33,494 nucleotides of DNA from Phycisphaerales bacterium (GTDB lineage: Bacteria; Planctomycetota; Phycisphaerae; Sedimentisphaerales; Anaerobacaceae). The DNA lies in contig PLLM01000049.1 of NCBI GenBank assembly GCA_003141275.1, positions 1 to 33,494 on the forward strand. Reading direction: 5' to 3'. The translations under genes and the position numbers were made by a program. The notes under the pieces are model-generated. The model was not told where the DNA came from. It made no database searches and was given only the letters and a program-made list of their open reading frames with translations. Below, in pieces: positions 1 to 6,640 of the stretch (position 1 is the first letter of the stretch; every line of letters starts with the position of its first letter).

Positions 1-231
1 GTGGAAAATCATATAGCCGGCCACAAAAGCAATCATCGCCCCTGTCGGGTCAAAATTGTGCTCTTTGACCTCGTTTATTATTTCCGGCATAATGTCAAAG
101 CTGAAAACGCCAACAAGTACCCCTGCGGTGAAACACATAATGGCGTTGAGCTTGTCCTTGAATTTAATCGAGAACAATCCGCCGAGAAAAGTGGAGAAAA
201 ATGTCGCTATTGAAAATATAACGGCTTCCAT
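1..231 (-). CDS. ZIP-family metal transporter, N-terminal part (truncated by window edge)
   Basis: The first 77 codons are visible and the gene continues past the left edge. The product starts MEAVIFSIATFFST and has hydrophobic segments around residues 3-20, 30-48 and 65-77. A G-V-L-V-G-V-F-S-F-D-I-M-P-E pattern matches the first conserved segments of ZIP (ZupT/GufA-like) transporters, which move zinc, iron or manganese across the inner membrane. The ATG at 231 is preceded by GAGGAG at good spacing, which fixes the start. A promoter with a palindromic operator candidate lies about 100-135 bases upstream, so metal-dependent control is likely (inference). Family assignment rests on the N-terminal third only; the metal-binding helices IV and V are outside the window. 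Confidence 0.72.
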   Translation of the reverse strand, partial: MEAVIFSIATFFSTFLGGLFSIKFKDKLNAIMCFTAGVLVGVFSFDIMPEIINEVKEHNFDPTGAMIAFVAGYMIFH

Positions 232-338
232 AAATTCACAAGCTCCTCGATAGATAAGAAACTATCTCAAAATACAAAACGTCATTCCAGCCGCTTCTAA
301 ATCTTAAATCCGAAAAATCTTTTCTGACCTTCTCAGCC

Positions 339-366
339 ATTATAACCAGATGCAACTTAGTTGCAA
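339..366 (-). promoter_or_regulatory. Promoter of the ZIP gene with palindromic operator candidate
   Basis: On the minus strand a -35 TTGCAA (361-366) and a perfect -10 TATAAT (339-344) are separated by 16 bases. A perfect 7-1-7 palindrome, TGCAACTTAGTTGCA, occupies 351-365, covering nearly all of the -35 box and most of the spacer. This is a classic place for a repressor to block polymerase. The transcript would start near 332, giving a leader of about 100 bases. Which regulator binds is not known; a Fur, Zur or DtxR/MntR-type metalloregulator would fit the gene. Confidence 0.6.
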
Positions 367-401
367 CAACTTTCTGATTTTAATTATCAAGCAACCATCT
401 A

Positions 402-707
402 CTAATGACTAAAAAATGATTTCACATAATATTTAATCCACGTCCAGTGCAGGATGATATGGATAATCATCAGAACAACAAACATAACCGCCAGATAAAA
501 ATGAATGCTGCCCCATTCGTGACGTGTCATCGACCACAATTCTTTGTACAGCACGCCGCGACCGGTACCGCCGTGAAGAATGCGTCCCACGCCGCCTGTG
601 CCGGGCGGCAGTATATATTTCATTATAAAACCCGTAAAAACAAGCCCTGACAGGTTTAAAAATGACACCAAACCCAAAATAAAATTCAGCGTATTTCGCG
701 ACATCAT
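402..707 (-). CDS. DUF4405-like small membrane protein (cytochrome b561-like)
   Basis: A 101-residue protein with two clear membrane segments, about residues 5-28 and 70-90, joined by a glycine-rich loop. Histidines in and near the helices (H65 and H75-H87 region, including IHFYL and H-I-I-L-H-W) resemble the haem-type histidines of DUF4405/b561-like integral membrane proteins. It starts at the first of two tandem ATGs (707), with GAGGAA just upstream. It follows a NifX-like gene and a broken thioredoxin-like remnant on the same strand, which suggests a redox or metal-handling role. Haem binding is inferred and not demonstrated. Confidence 0.65.
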   Translation of the reverse strand: MMSRNTLNFILGLVSFLNLSGLVFTGFIMKYILPPGTGGVGRILHGGTGRGVLYKELWSMTRHEWGSIHFYLAVMFVVLMIIHIILHWTWIKYYVKSFFSH

Positions 708-728
708 ATTAGTTCCTCACACCAGCGT

Positions 729-907
729 TTATGATGAAAGCATTGCCTTGATTTGTTCGGGCGAAAGGACTTTGCCGACGACAATCATAGGTGTGATTAT
801 CTTCGCGCGAACATATTGCCGGGGAGTTGCTGCCCAGAATCGCAATCGAGCAGTTCGTCCTGCAACTGGCCGCGTTGTAACAGCTTCGCTCTTATATCCT
901 GCTGCGA
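729..907 (-). pseudogene. Frameshifted remnant of a thioredoxin/glutaredoxin-like protein
   Basis: Directly after the NifX-like stop codon, the same frame stays open for 36 codons (…DIRAKLLQRGQLQDEL…) to a stop at 797-799. A second frame then carries IITPMIVVGKVLSPEQIKAM and ends at 729. The T-P-x-I-V-V-x-G-K-V…I-K-x-M pattern is the cis-proline and C-terminal end of small thioredoxin/glutaredoxin folds. Joining the two frames near 800-812 gives one continuous, plausible protein tail, so one frameshift and loss of the N-terminal CxxC half are likely. Small thioredoxins are usual neighbours of CcdA-like permeases such as the one at 1863. A sequencing error could also explain the frameshift, but not the missing N-terminus. 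Confidence 0.42.
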
Positions 908-1273
908 TTAATGGCAGTTGTGCTGCTGGCAGGCGTTTTCCACGGTGATTTCTTCAAGGCCGCCTTTGGCAAACTGCTGAGCAATCTCCTCAACGGAACC
1001 CGGAATGGCCCTGTATGCCTTTATGCCGGCTTCGTTGAGTTTCATAATTGCCCTTGCCCCCATCCCGCCGCAAACCACCGCGTTAATATTTTTGGTCGAT
1101 AGCGCCGCCAACGGCTGGCACATACCATGCGAATGGTGCTGGTTATCGTTATTGACGACCTCAACCTCGCCCTTGTCTGTGTCATAAATGGTGAAATACG
1201 GCGCACCGCCGAAGTGCTCGTGGACTATTGCTGTTTTGCCGTCCGCTGTGCCTGTTGGGATACATATTCTCAT
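908..1273 (-). CDS. NifX/NifB-type dinitrogenase iron-molybdenum cofactor domain protein
   Basis: A 121-residue single-domain protein of the NifX/NafY family, which binds metal clusters or metallated cofactors. The start MRICIPTGTADG, the H-F-G-x-A-P-Y-F-T-I-Y segment and the V-V-C-G-G-M-G-A-R-A motif near residues 75-85 are diagnostic. The tail is rich in Cys and His (NACQQHNCH). The start is 1273: an in-frame upstream ATG at 1291 lies before the Shine-Dalgarno AGGAG and is not credible. The ATG overlaps the TGA of the DUF134 gene as ATGA, implying translational coupling. No nif structural genes are present, so nitrogen fixation is not implied; stand-alone members of this family are common in anaerobes. 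Confidence 0.85.
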   Translation of the reverse strand: MRICIPTGTADGKTAIVHEHFGGAPYFTIYDTDKGEVEVVNNDNQHHSHGMCQPLAALSTKNINAVVCGGMGARAIMKLNEAGIKAYRAIPGSVEEIAQQFAKGGLEEITVENACQQHNCH

Positions 1274-1581
1274 AGCATATTTCTCCTGCATACTTTTTTG
1301 ACAACGCCCCCTTCTATTTTCAGGGCCTTGCCGTTCACAATCGTGTCCGCGATTTTTTTATGTGCTGATTCGATGATATTGCCGAATGTCTGCCTTGAGA
1401 TGTTCATCATTTTAGCCGCCTCCTCTTGGTACATTCCGTCGATATCGGCCAGCCGGATGGCTTCAAGCTCGTCGAGCGCAAGGCATACTTCCTGCAATTC
1501 GGAAACAGGAATGCCCCTTGGCTTGAAATAATCTGCCGTTGGGTCGCAACATACTCTTCTGCATTTAAACGGCCGCGGCAT
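1270..1581 (-). CDS. DUF134 (UPF0251) family DNA-binding protein
   Basis: A 103-residue protein with the family features: MPRPFKCRRVCCDP at the N-terminus with clustered cysteines, an L-D-E-L-E-A-I-R-L-A-D segment near residue 40, and a sigma-factor-like helix-turn-helix around residues 50-72 (Y-Q-E-E-A-A-K-M-M-N-I-S-R-Q-T-F-G). It probably regulates the downstream coupled NifX-like gene and perhaps itself. A strong promoter and a 20-base palindrome lie immediately upstream. DUF134 genes are often paired with NifX-domain genes, which supports both calls. The ligand sensed, if any, is unknown; the cysteines could bind a metal or an Fe-S cluster. Confidence 0.85.
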   Translation of the reverse strand: MPRPFKCRRVCCDPTADYFKPRGIPVSELQEVCLALDELEAIRLADIDGMYQEEAAKMMNISRQTFGNIIESAHKKIADTIVNGKALKIEGGVVKKVCRRNML

Positions 1582-1593
1582 AAAATCTCATAG

Positions 1594-1613
1594 TTATTAG
1601 CATATGCCAATAA
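1594..1613. promoter_or_regulatory. 20-base palindrome at the DUF134 transcription start (operator candidate)
   Basis: TTATTAGCATATGCCAATAA is symmetrical at 18 of 20 positions. It spans the predicted start of transcription and touches the -10 box, so a bound protein would block initiation. Its half-site TTATTGGCA recurs upstream of the divergent CcdA-like gene at 1735-1743. Autoregulation by the DUF134 protein is the simplest inference. Confidence 0.5.
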
Positions 1614-1640
1614 TATAGCCGTTAAAACATCTTGTGTCAA
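1612..1640 (-). promoter_or_regulatory. Sigma-70-type promoter of the DUF134-NifX operon
   Basis: On the minus strand a perfect -35 TTGACA (1635-1640) is followed by a 17-base spacer and a -10 TATATT (1612-1617). Transcription would start around 1605, about 25 bases before the DUF134 ATG. This is the best consensus promoter seen in the window. Confidence 0.65.
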
Positions 1641-1730
1641 CACGATTTGAAAAAATTATTCGTCCCTACCGATTTTCTACAGACACAGGCAGAAAAGGGC
1701 ATTTGCGTCCTATAAATACTGCGATGATAT

Positions 1731-1748
1731 GTCGTTATTGGCAACGAC
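1731..1748. promoter_or_regulatory. Inverted repeat upstream of the CcdA-like gene
   Basis: GTCGTT and AACGAC form a 6-6-6 inverted repeat about 115 bases before the permease start. It contains the sequence TTATTGGCA that also forms one arm of the DUF134 operator candidate. It may be a second binding site for the same regulator, linking the two divergent transcripts. Confidence 0.35.
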
Positions 1749-1862
1749 TTCTTCACTTTGGCAACTCTCGGTTTATGCCGTCTTTGCTTAAGTCATTGCC
1801 ATATTAGTCCGAAAACACTGTTGTTATGTTGTGGTTTTGTTGGTGCTGATAAAGGGTTTCGA

Positions 1863-2573
1863 ATGGTTTCAGGTATTCAAAAACTGATTACTGATACGCC
1901 GCTATTGATATTTTTTGCCGTCTTTATGACGGGAGCACTTACCTCGCTTAGCTCAAGCACAATTGTGCGTGTCCCCGTGGCGCTCAGCTTTATCGCCGGC
2001 GCGACCGAATCAAAGAAAAAAGCCCTGTTCGTAACCTTCCTTTTTCTCTTCGGCTTAGTCGCTGCCTATACCGTTTTAGGATTGTTCCTCGGAATGGTCG
2101 GCCGGGTCGCCTTCACGATTATCCAGTGCAATAAGTACATATTTTATTTGCTCGGTTTCCTTCTTTTTGTTTTCGGCTTGTTCATCGCCGGCCTGTTCAA
2201 AATCAAGCACCTCCCGTACATTCTCCAGTTCCGCGAGAGCTTCAAACACGTGAAGCTTTTCGGCGCATTTTTTTTCGGGACATTTTTCGCCCTTGCCGAA
2301 ATGCCGACCTGCCCCACAAGTATCGGCCTGCTCCTTATGCTCGCCAGTTTGATTGTTACCCATAATCTGGTGCAGTATTCTGTGCTGATATTCGTAAGTT
2401 TTGCCCTCGGCCAGTCCTTGCCCGTCCTCGCCGTTGCACTGTCCGCCAGTTTGGTCAAAACCGATGTTATTATGTTCTTCGTTTCCAAAATCCAGCGGGT
2501 CGAGGACCACATTAATTTCATCGCCGGTAATGTGCTTATTACGTTTGGTATCTATTATCTGGTTATCGCCTGA
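1863..2573 (+). CDS. CcdA/DsbD-like membrane permease (cytochrome c biogenesis transmembrane family)
   Basis: A 236-residue protein with six predicted membrane helices arranged as in CcdA and the DsbD core, which pass electrons from thioredoxin in the cytoplasm to the outside. The first conserved segment reads G-A-L-T-S-L-S-S-S-T-I-V-R-V-P-V-A-L, where the family normally has S-P-C; that cysteine is missing. The second segment, E-M-P-T-C-P-T-S-I-G, keeps its cysteine. With one of the paired cysteines gone, normal disulfide exchange is doubtful and a transport role is possible. The start at 1863 is preferred over an upstream in-frame ATG at 1758 because the extra 35 residues are not family-like and AAAGGG precedes 1863. 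It overlaps no neighbour; the next gene begins 8 bases later. Confidence 0.7.
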   Translation: MVSGIQKLITDTPLLIFFAVFMTGALTSLSSSTIVRVPVALSFIAGATESKKKALFVTFLFLFGLVAAYTVLGLFLGMVGRVAFTIIQCNKYIFYLLGFLLFVFGLFIAGLFKIKHLPYILQFRESFKHVKLFGAFFFGTFFALAEMPTCPTSIGLLLMLASLIVTHNLVQYSVLIFVSFALGQSLPVLAVALSASLVKTDVIMFFVSKIQRVEDHINFIAGNVLITFGIYYLVIA

Positions 2574-2581
2574 GTTTATAT

Positions 2582-3193
2582 ATGATGCCTGAAGACGAAA
2601 AACTTGAAAATATGCTCGCCGACCCTTGGCTTGCCAAGCCGCACACGAGATGGCCTTTAAGTATCCTGTTTGTTCTGATCGCTCTTTTTGCCCTTAAACC
2701 TGTTATTATCGACCGCCTCATCTCCCGCGCAGAGGCATATTCCTCGAATAGCATGTTCAATAATACCGAAAGGGAATGCGAAAAGGTGCTCTTCCTCGAT
2801 AACGCCAACACCCGCGCCTGGAACTTACTCGGCGGCGCCTACAAAAGCCAGGGTGACATGCGGAACGCCGTCAATACCTATCTCAATGCCATTAACGCCA
2901 ATCCTGCCAATAAGGTCGCGAATTTCAGGGTCGCGATGATATTTGTCCTCGAAAATGATTATCACAGGGCCATCCCTCATTTTGAACTGATTAGAATCCT
3001 TGGACCTGAATCGCCCGCAGCGATCGCCTGTGACTCGTTCTCATACTATCGCGCCTCGCTCGAAATGCTGTCGCTGTGCTATGAAAAAACCGGCAAACCC
3101 GACAAAATCCAGGACATCCTCAAAGACCTCGCCAGTACCTACCCCTGTAGCCGCAAAGACGACGACATGCTCCAAATCCAGAACGCAAAATAG
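2582..3193 (+). CDS. Membrane-anchored TPR-repeat protein
   Basis: A 203-residue protein with a cytoplasmic N-terminal tail, one membrane helix (about residues 24-42) and then tetratricopeptide-like repeats from about residue 55 to 185. The best repeat is A-W-N-L-L-G-G-A-Y-K-S-Q-G-D followed by A-V-N-T-Y-L-N-A-I-N-A-N-P. The next repeat ends H-F-E-L-I-R-I-L-G-P. Such proteins are protein-binding scaffolds. Two tandem ATGs (2582, 2585) are possible starts and no clear ribosome site is seen. It is 8 bases from the CcdA-like gene, so the two are probably cotranscribed and may act together at the membrane. The partner is unknown. Confidence 0.7.
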   Translation: MMPEDEKLENMLADPWLAKPHTRWPLSILFVLIALFALKPVIIDRLISRAEAYSSNSMFNNTERECEKVLFLDNANTRAWNLLGGAYKSQGDMRNAVNTYLNAINANPANKVANFRVAMIFVLENDYHRAIPHFELIRILGPESPAAIACDSFSYYRASLEMLSLCYEKTGKPDKIQDILKDLASTYPCSRKDDDMLQIQNAK

Positions 3194-3263
3194 CAATCTC
3201 TTTCTGCACGCCAAAATTTTACTATTCACTTTTTTCTCAAACCAGATATGATGGTCTTTGATT

Positions 3264-4241
3264 ATGAAAGTCCTCAAAACCGTATCTGAGCTTGGTCAGT
3301 TGCCCGATGGCTGCGTTCTCACTATCGGCAACTTCGACGGCGTCCACATCGGGCATCAGCAGAATATAAAAGTTGCCCGTGATATCGCCACCCTTGAACG
3401 TGTCTCGCTGGCGGTGATGACCTTTGAACCCCACCCCGTAGCTATCCTACATCCCGAAAAAGCCCCCGGTGTTCTTACGCCGCTGCCTCTCAAGATTCAT
3501 CTCCTGGAAAATTGCGGCGTCGATTACCTTATCATTCTCAGAGACACAACCAGTTTGCTTCGCCTCTCACCGACTGATTTCGTTGATAAATTTCTCCTAA
3601 AAGACGTCCGCCCAAAAGCCCTCGTCGAGGGAGATGATTTCAACTTCGGCGCAAACCGCGCAGGCAATATCGATACCCTCAAGGAAATGGCCGAACCCGA
3701 CGGCTTTAATGTCGTTGTCGTACCCTCAAAACTCGTCAAAATTCATACAGGACAATCCGTTCGCGTTTCGAGCACCACCATTCGCTATATGCTCCAGTCG
3801 GGTCACGTCGCCGATGCCGCCTTTCTTTTCGGCAGGCCCTACCGTCTGATAGGCAAAATAACTCCCGGCAGAGGCAAAGGCAGACAGCTCGGCTTCCCAA
3901 CCCTCAATATGCAAATGCCTTCACAGATTATCCCGCAGGAGGGTGTTTACGCCGGATTCGCACTTATAGGCGACTCCGAAGAAGATATCTGCTGCTCTGA
4001 TAATCGTTTGCCTTCCGTTTTTAGCATCGGCCACGCGGTAACCTTTGGCGACCAGCATTCCCAGCTTATCGAAACCCACGTCCTCGATGCTAAACTCGGC
4101 GATATGGCGGGCAAATGGCTTGCTATGGATTTCCTCGACCGTATCAGGCCGCAGCAGCGTTTCGAATCGCCGCAGGTCCTCGCCGTACAAATCGCCAAAG
4201 ATTGCGATTCAGCGAAACAAATTTTGACTAAACAGCACTGA
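3264..4241 (+). CDS. ribF: Bifunctional riboflavin kinase/FAD synthetase
   Basis: A 325-residue protein of normal length for RibF, which phosphorylates riboflavin to FMN and then adenylates FMN to FAD in the cytoplasm. The N-terminal nucleotidyltransferase domain shows I-G-N-F-D-G-V-H-I-G-H (residues 21-31), a V-E-G-D-D-F-N-F-G motif and a S-S-T-T-I-R-Y-M-L segment. The C-terminal flavokinase domain shows G-R-G-K-G-R-Q-L-G-F-P-T-L-N-M and Q-E-G-V-Y-A-G-F. The ATG at 3264 is chosen; an in-frame TTG at 3258 would add two residues. Transcription is probably shared with the flanking plus-strand genes (gaps of 70 and 16 bases). Confidence 0.95.
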   Translation: MKVLKTVSELGQLPDGCVLTIGNFDGVHIGHQQNIKVARDIATLERVSLAVMTFEPHPVAILHPEKAPGVLTPLPLKIHLLENCGVDYLIILRDTTSLLRLSPTDFVDKFLLKDVRPKALVEGDDFNFGANRAGNIDTLKEMAEPDGFNVVVVPSKLVKIHTGQSVRVSSTTIRYMLQSGHVADAAFLFGRPYRLIGKITPGRGKGRQLGFPTLNMQMPSQIIPQEGVYAGFALIGDSEEDICCSDNRLPSVFSIGHAVTFGDQHSQLIETHVLDAKLGDMAGKWLAMDFLDRIRPQQRFESPQVLAVQIAKDCDSAKQILTKQH

Positions 4242-4257
4242 GCTTAGGTGAACAGAT

Positions 4258-5568
4258 ATGTTCAATTATGAACTTGGCGTAATAATTTTAATGCTTATTT
4301 TGAACGCGATATTTACCGCGTATGAAATGGGCCTCGCCACCATCTCGCGTTCCAGGATTGCCATTCTCGTCAATGAGCACAAGAAGGGCGCAACTGATGC
4401 TGCATTTATGAAGGACCGTATGGAGGCCAGTTTGGCCGTCATCCAGCTTGGCGTTACTTTGTTTACCACTATTGCCGCCGCCGCCGGTGGTGTCGGTGCG
4501 CAGGATGCATTTGCTCCTTATCTTGCCCAGCACTGGCATATCTCGATGACGCTGGCAAAGGTCACCGCCGTTACATTTGTTATTATCCCGCTGACGCTTG
4601 TTACCATTGTTTTTGTTGAGCTTGTTCCCAAGATGTTCGCACTCAGCAACAAGGAGTGGATTGTCCTGCGGCTCTCGCCTTATATGAAAATCTTGGCGAA
4701 AGTTATCGACCCATTTGTCTCTGTTATCGAATTTGTCGTCAAAAAACTTGTCGCCGCCATTGCCAGAATGCAGCCCGAAACACGTGACGCCCAGCTCCCT
4801 TGGCTCCACGAGCTTCGCGCCGCCGTCTCGCTGGCGCGCACATCCAAACTTATGGGCGAACGCGAGGAAAAAATCGTCCTTGCCGCCGCACACCTCTCCA
4901 GCCACCTCGTCCGCGACATTATGCTTCCCGCGCAGGACATATCTATGATTTACGTCGGCAATACTTTATCCCATGCCCTTGTCAAAGCGCACCTCGATAT
5001 GCACACGCGCTTCCCCATTTGTATGGTTGAAAATGACCCGCAGACAATCGAGCGTTATCTCAACTTTAAGGATATCGTCTCGGCCTTGCGCGTAAATCCC
5101 TCCGACCCGACCATCAAAGGTATTTCCCGCCCCATTACCAGGGTCTGGGAGGATATGCCTCTTTCGAAACTGCTCGAAATGATGATACAGGAAAAAACCC
5201 ACATCGTTATCATCGTCTCCCACGAAAACGTCGTCCTCGGTATGATTACCCTCGAAGACATAATCGAGGAGCTTGTCGGCGAAATAGAAGACGAATTCGA
5301 CCGCCTCCCAACGCATATTCATCCCGCCGGTGTTGGCTGGATTATGGGCGGCGGCGTCCTCATGACCACCGTCGCCTCAAACCTCGGCCTCGACTGGTCA
5401 GCCAAATTTACCGGCCGAGTCCCCACCCTCGCCGAATGGTGCAATCAAACCTTCGGCTCGCCTCTCAAAGGCGGCGAAACTATCGAATCCGACGGCCTAC
5501 GCGTAGTTCCCAGAAAATTCCGCCGCAAAAAATTACAGGAAGCTATTGTCTCTGTTATCTCTTCATAG
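4258..5568 (+). CDS. CNNM/CorC (HlyC) family transporter with CBS domains
   Basis: A 436-residue membrane protein with the standard order: a DUF21/CNNM membrane domain (residues about 1-190, three to four helices), a CBS pair (about 215-340, containing V-R-D-I-M-L-P and the I-T-L-E-D-I-I-E-E-L-V-G-E-I-E-D-E motif), and a C-terminal CorC-HlyC domain (about 350-430). Members export or regulate Mg2+ or Co2+; older annotations call them hemolysins. The start is supported by AGGTGA five bases upstream. A 16-base gap separates it from ribF and from the oxidoreductase gene, so an operon is likely. The transported ion cannot be told from sequence. Confidence 0.9.
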   Translation: MFNYELGVIILMLILNAIFTAYEMGLATISRSRIAILVNEHKKGATDAAFMKDRMEASLAVIQLGVTLFTTIAAAAGGVGAQDAFAPYLAQHWHISMTLAKVTAVTFVIIPLTLVTIVFVELVPKMFALSNKEWIVLRLSPYMKILAKVIDPFVSVIEFVVKKLVAAIARMQPETRDAQLPWLHELRAAVSLARTSKLMGEREEKIVLAAAHLSSHLVRDIMLPAQDISMIYVGNTLSHALVKAHLDMHTRFPICMVENDPQTIERYLNFKDIVSALRVNPSDPTIKGISRPITRVWEDMPLSKLLEMMIQEKTHIVIIVSHENVVLGMITLEDIIEELVGEIEDEFDRLPTHIHPAGVGWIMGGGVLMTTVASNLGLDWSAKFTGRVPTLAEWCNQTFGSPLKGGETIESDGLRVVPRKFRRKKLQEAIVSVISS

Positions 5569-5584
5569 CCGTAAGGAACGCTAA

Positions 5585-6622
5585 ATGAAACACAAACCGA
5601 ACATCGGTATAATAGGCGCGGGTATGATAGCTGGCATCCATCTCGACGCGTTCCTCAACACGCATGGGGCGAACGTCCTCTGGCTCGCGGACGTTGATAA
5701 GCGCGTCCTCGCCGAAAAACAAAAAAAGTATAACATCCCGTACTGCACGACAGATTACCGCGATATTCTCGGGGACGACAATATCGACGCCGTTATTGTC
5801 GGCGCTCCGCCGTTTGAGCATTTCGACGCCGCTGTTTCAGTGATGCACGCCGGCAAACACGTCCTTATCGAAAAGCCGCTTGTGATAAATCGTTCGCAAA
5901 TGAACCGGCTCGTTAAAGAAACCGCAAAACACAAAAACCTCGTTATCCTCGAATGTTCCGCCAGGCACACCCGCCTCCAGCCCAAATTCCATTTCGTCAA
6001 AAAAATACTGGATAACGGCGACATCGGCGAGGTCTATCATATCCACCATAATCACCTGATGCGCAGAACCTTCATCGAATACAATCCGCGCGGTGTCTGG
6101 TCGCTGAAAAAATCCCTCGCCGGCGGCGGACCGTTCCTCGACTGGGGCGTCTATGACCTCTCTTTCCACCTCGGCCTCCTCAACGACCGCCCAAAACTTG
6201 CCAAAATAAAACGCTTCGCCAGAAACGGCATAAAAATCTTCTCCAACCCCAAAATCAAATCCGATGTCGAAGAGCACGGCGCCGCCTTAATGGAATTCGA
6301 CACGGGCCTTACTTACTACTACGAACGCGGCGCGGGCGTCCACTGCGAAGTCCCCAACGAAACCCGCATCTTCGGCACAAAGGGCTCGTTACGATTTTCC
6401 TACACAACCTGGGATTCTCCCGATATTGAAAAGTTCTGGGTAAATAAAAATCGCGTCGAAAAACGCACCGTCTATAAGGTCGATATGTCAAAGCATCCCG
6501 GCGACGACCCCGCTCTGATAAATCACTTCCTCGATTGTCTCGCCCGCAAGGCCAGACCGCTAATGCCCGTCGCTCTTGCCGCGAAACACCTCGATATACT
6601 ATTTCAAATACTGGGCAGATAG
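5585..6622 (+). CDS. Gfo/Idh/MocA family NAD(P)-dependent oxidoreductase
   Basis: A 345-residue protein with an N-terminal Rossmann fold (G-I-I-G-A-G-M-I-A, residues 8-16) and the family signature E-K-P (96-98) in H-V-L-I-E-K-P-L. The C-terminal alpha/beta domain carries the G-G-G-P-F-L-D-W-G-V-Y-D segment typical of substrate-binding members. These enzymes oxidise or reduce sugars, inositols or their derivatives, and planctomycetes often hold many copies. AGGA lies 8 bases before the ATG. The substrate is not predictable. The neighbours (CNNM transporter, DHH phosphoesterase) give no pathway clue. Confidence 0.9.
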   Translation: MKHKPNIGIIGAGMIAGIHLDAFLNTHGANVLWLADVDKRVLAEKQKKYNIPYCTTDYRDILGDDNIDAVIVGAPPFEHFDAAVSVMHAGKHVLIEKPLVINRSQMNRLVKETAKHKNLVILECSARHTRLQPKFHFVKKILDNGDIGEVYHIHHNHLMRRTFIEYNPRGVWSLKKSLAGGGPFLDWGVYDLSFHLGLLNDRPKLAKIKRFARNGIKIFSNPKIKSDVEEHGAALMEFDTGLTYYYERGAGVHCEVPNETRIFGTKGSLRFSYTTWDSPDIEKFWVNKNRVEKRTVYKVDMSKHPGDDPALINHFLDCLARKARPLMPVALAAKHLDILFQILGR

Positions 6623-6640
6623 GATTATAATACGACTACT

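Noticed and set aside
908-1581. Nitrogen-fixation genes suggested by the NifX-type domain
   Set aside because: No nifHDK, nifE/N or nifB with a radical-SAM domain is present; stand-alone NifX-domain proteins occur widely in non-fixing bacteria.
4288-4905. Long minus-strand frame (205 codons) opposite the CNNM/CorC gene
   Set aside because: The composition is charged and repetitive, as expected of an antisense shadow; the plus-strand gene is clear.
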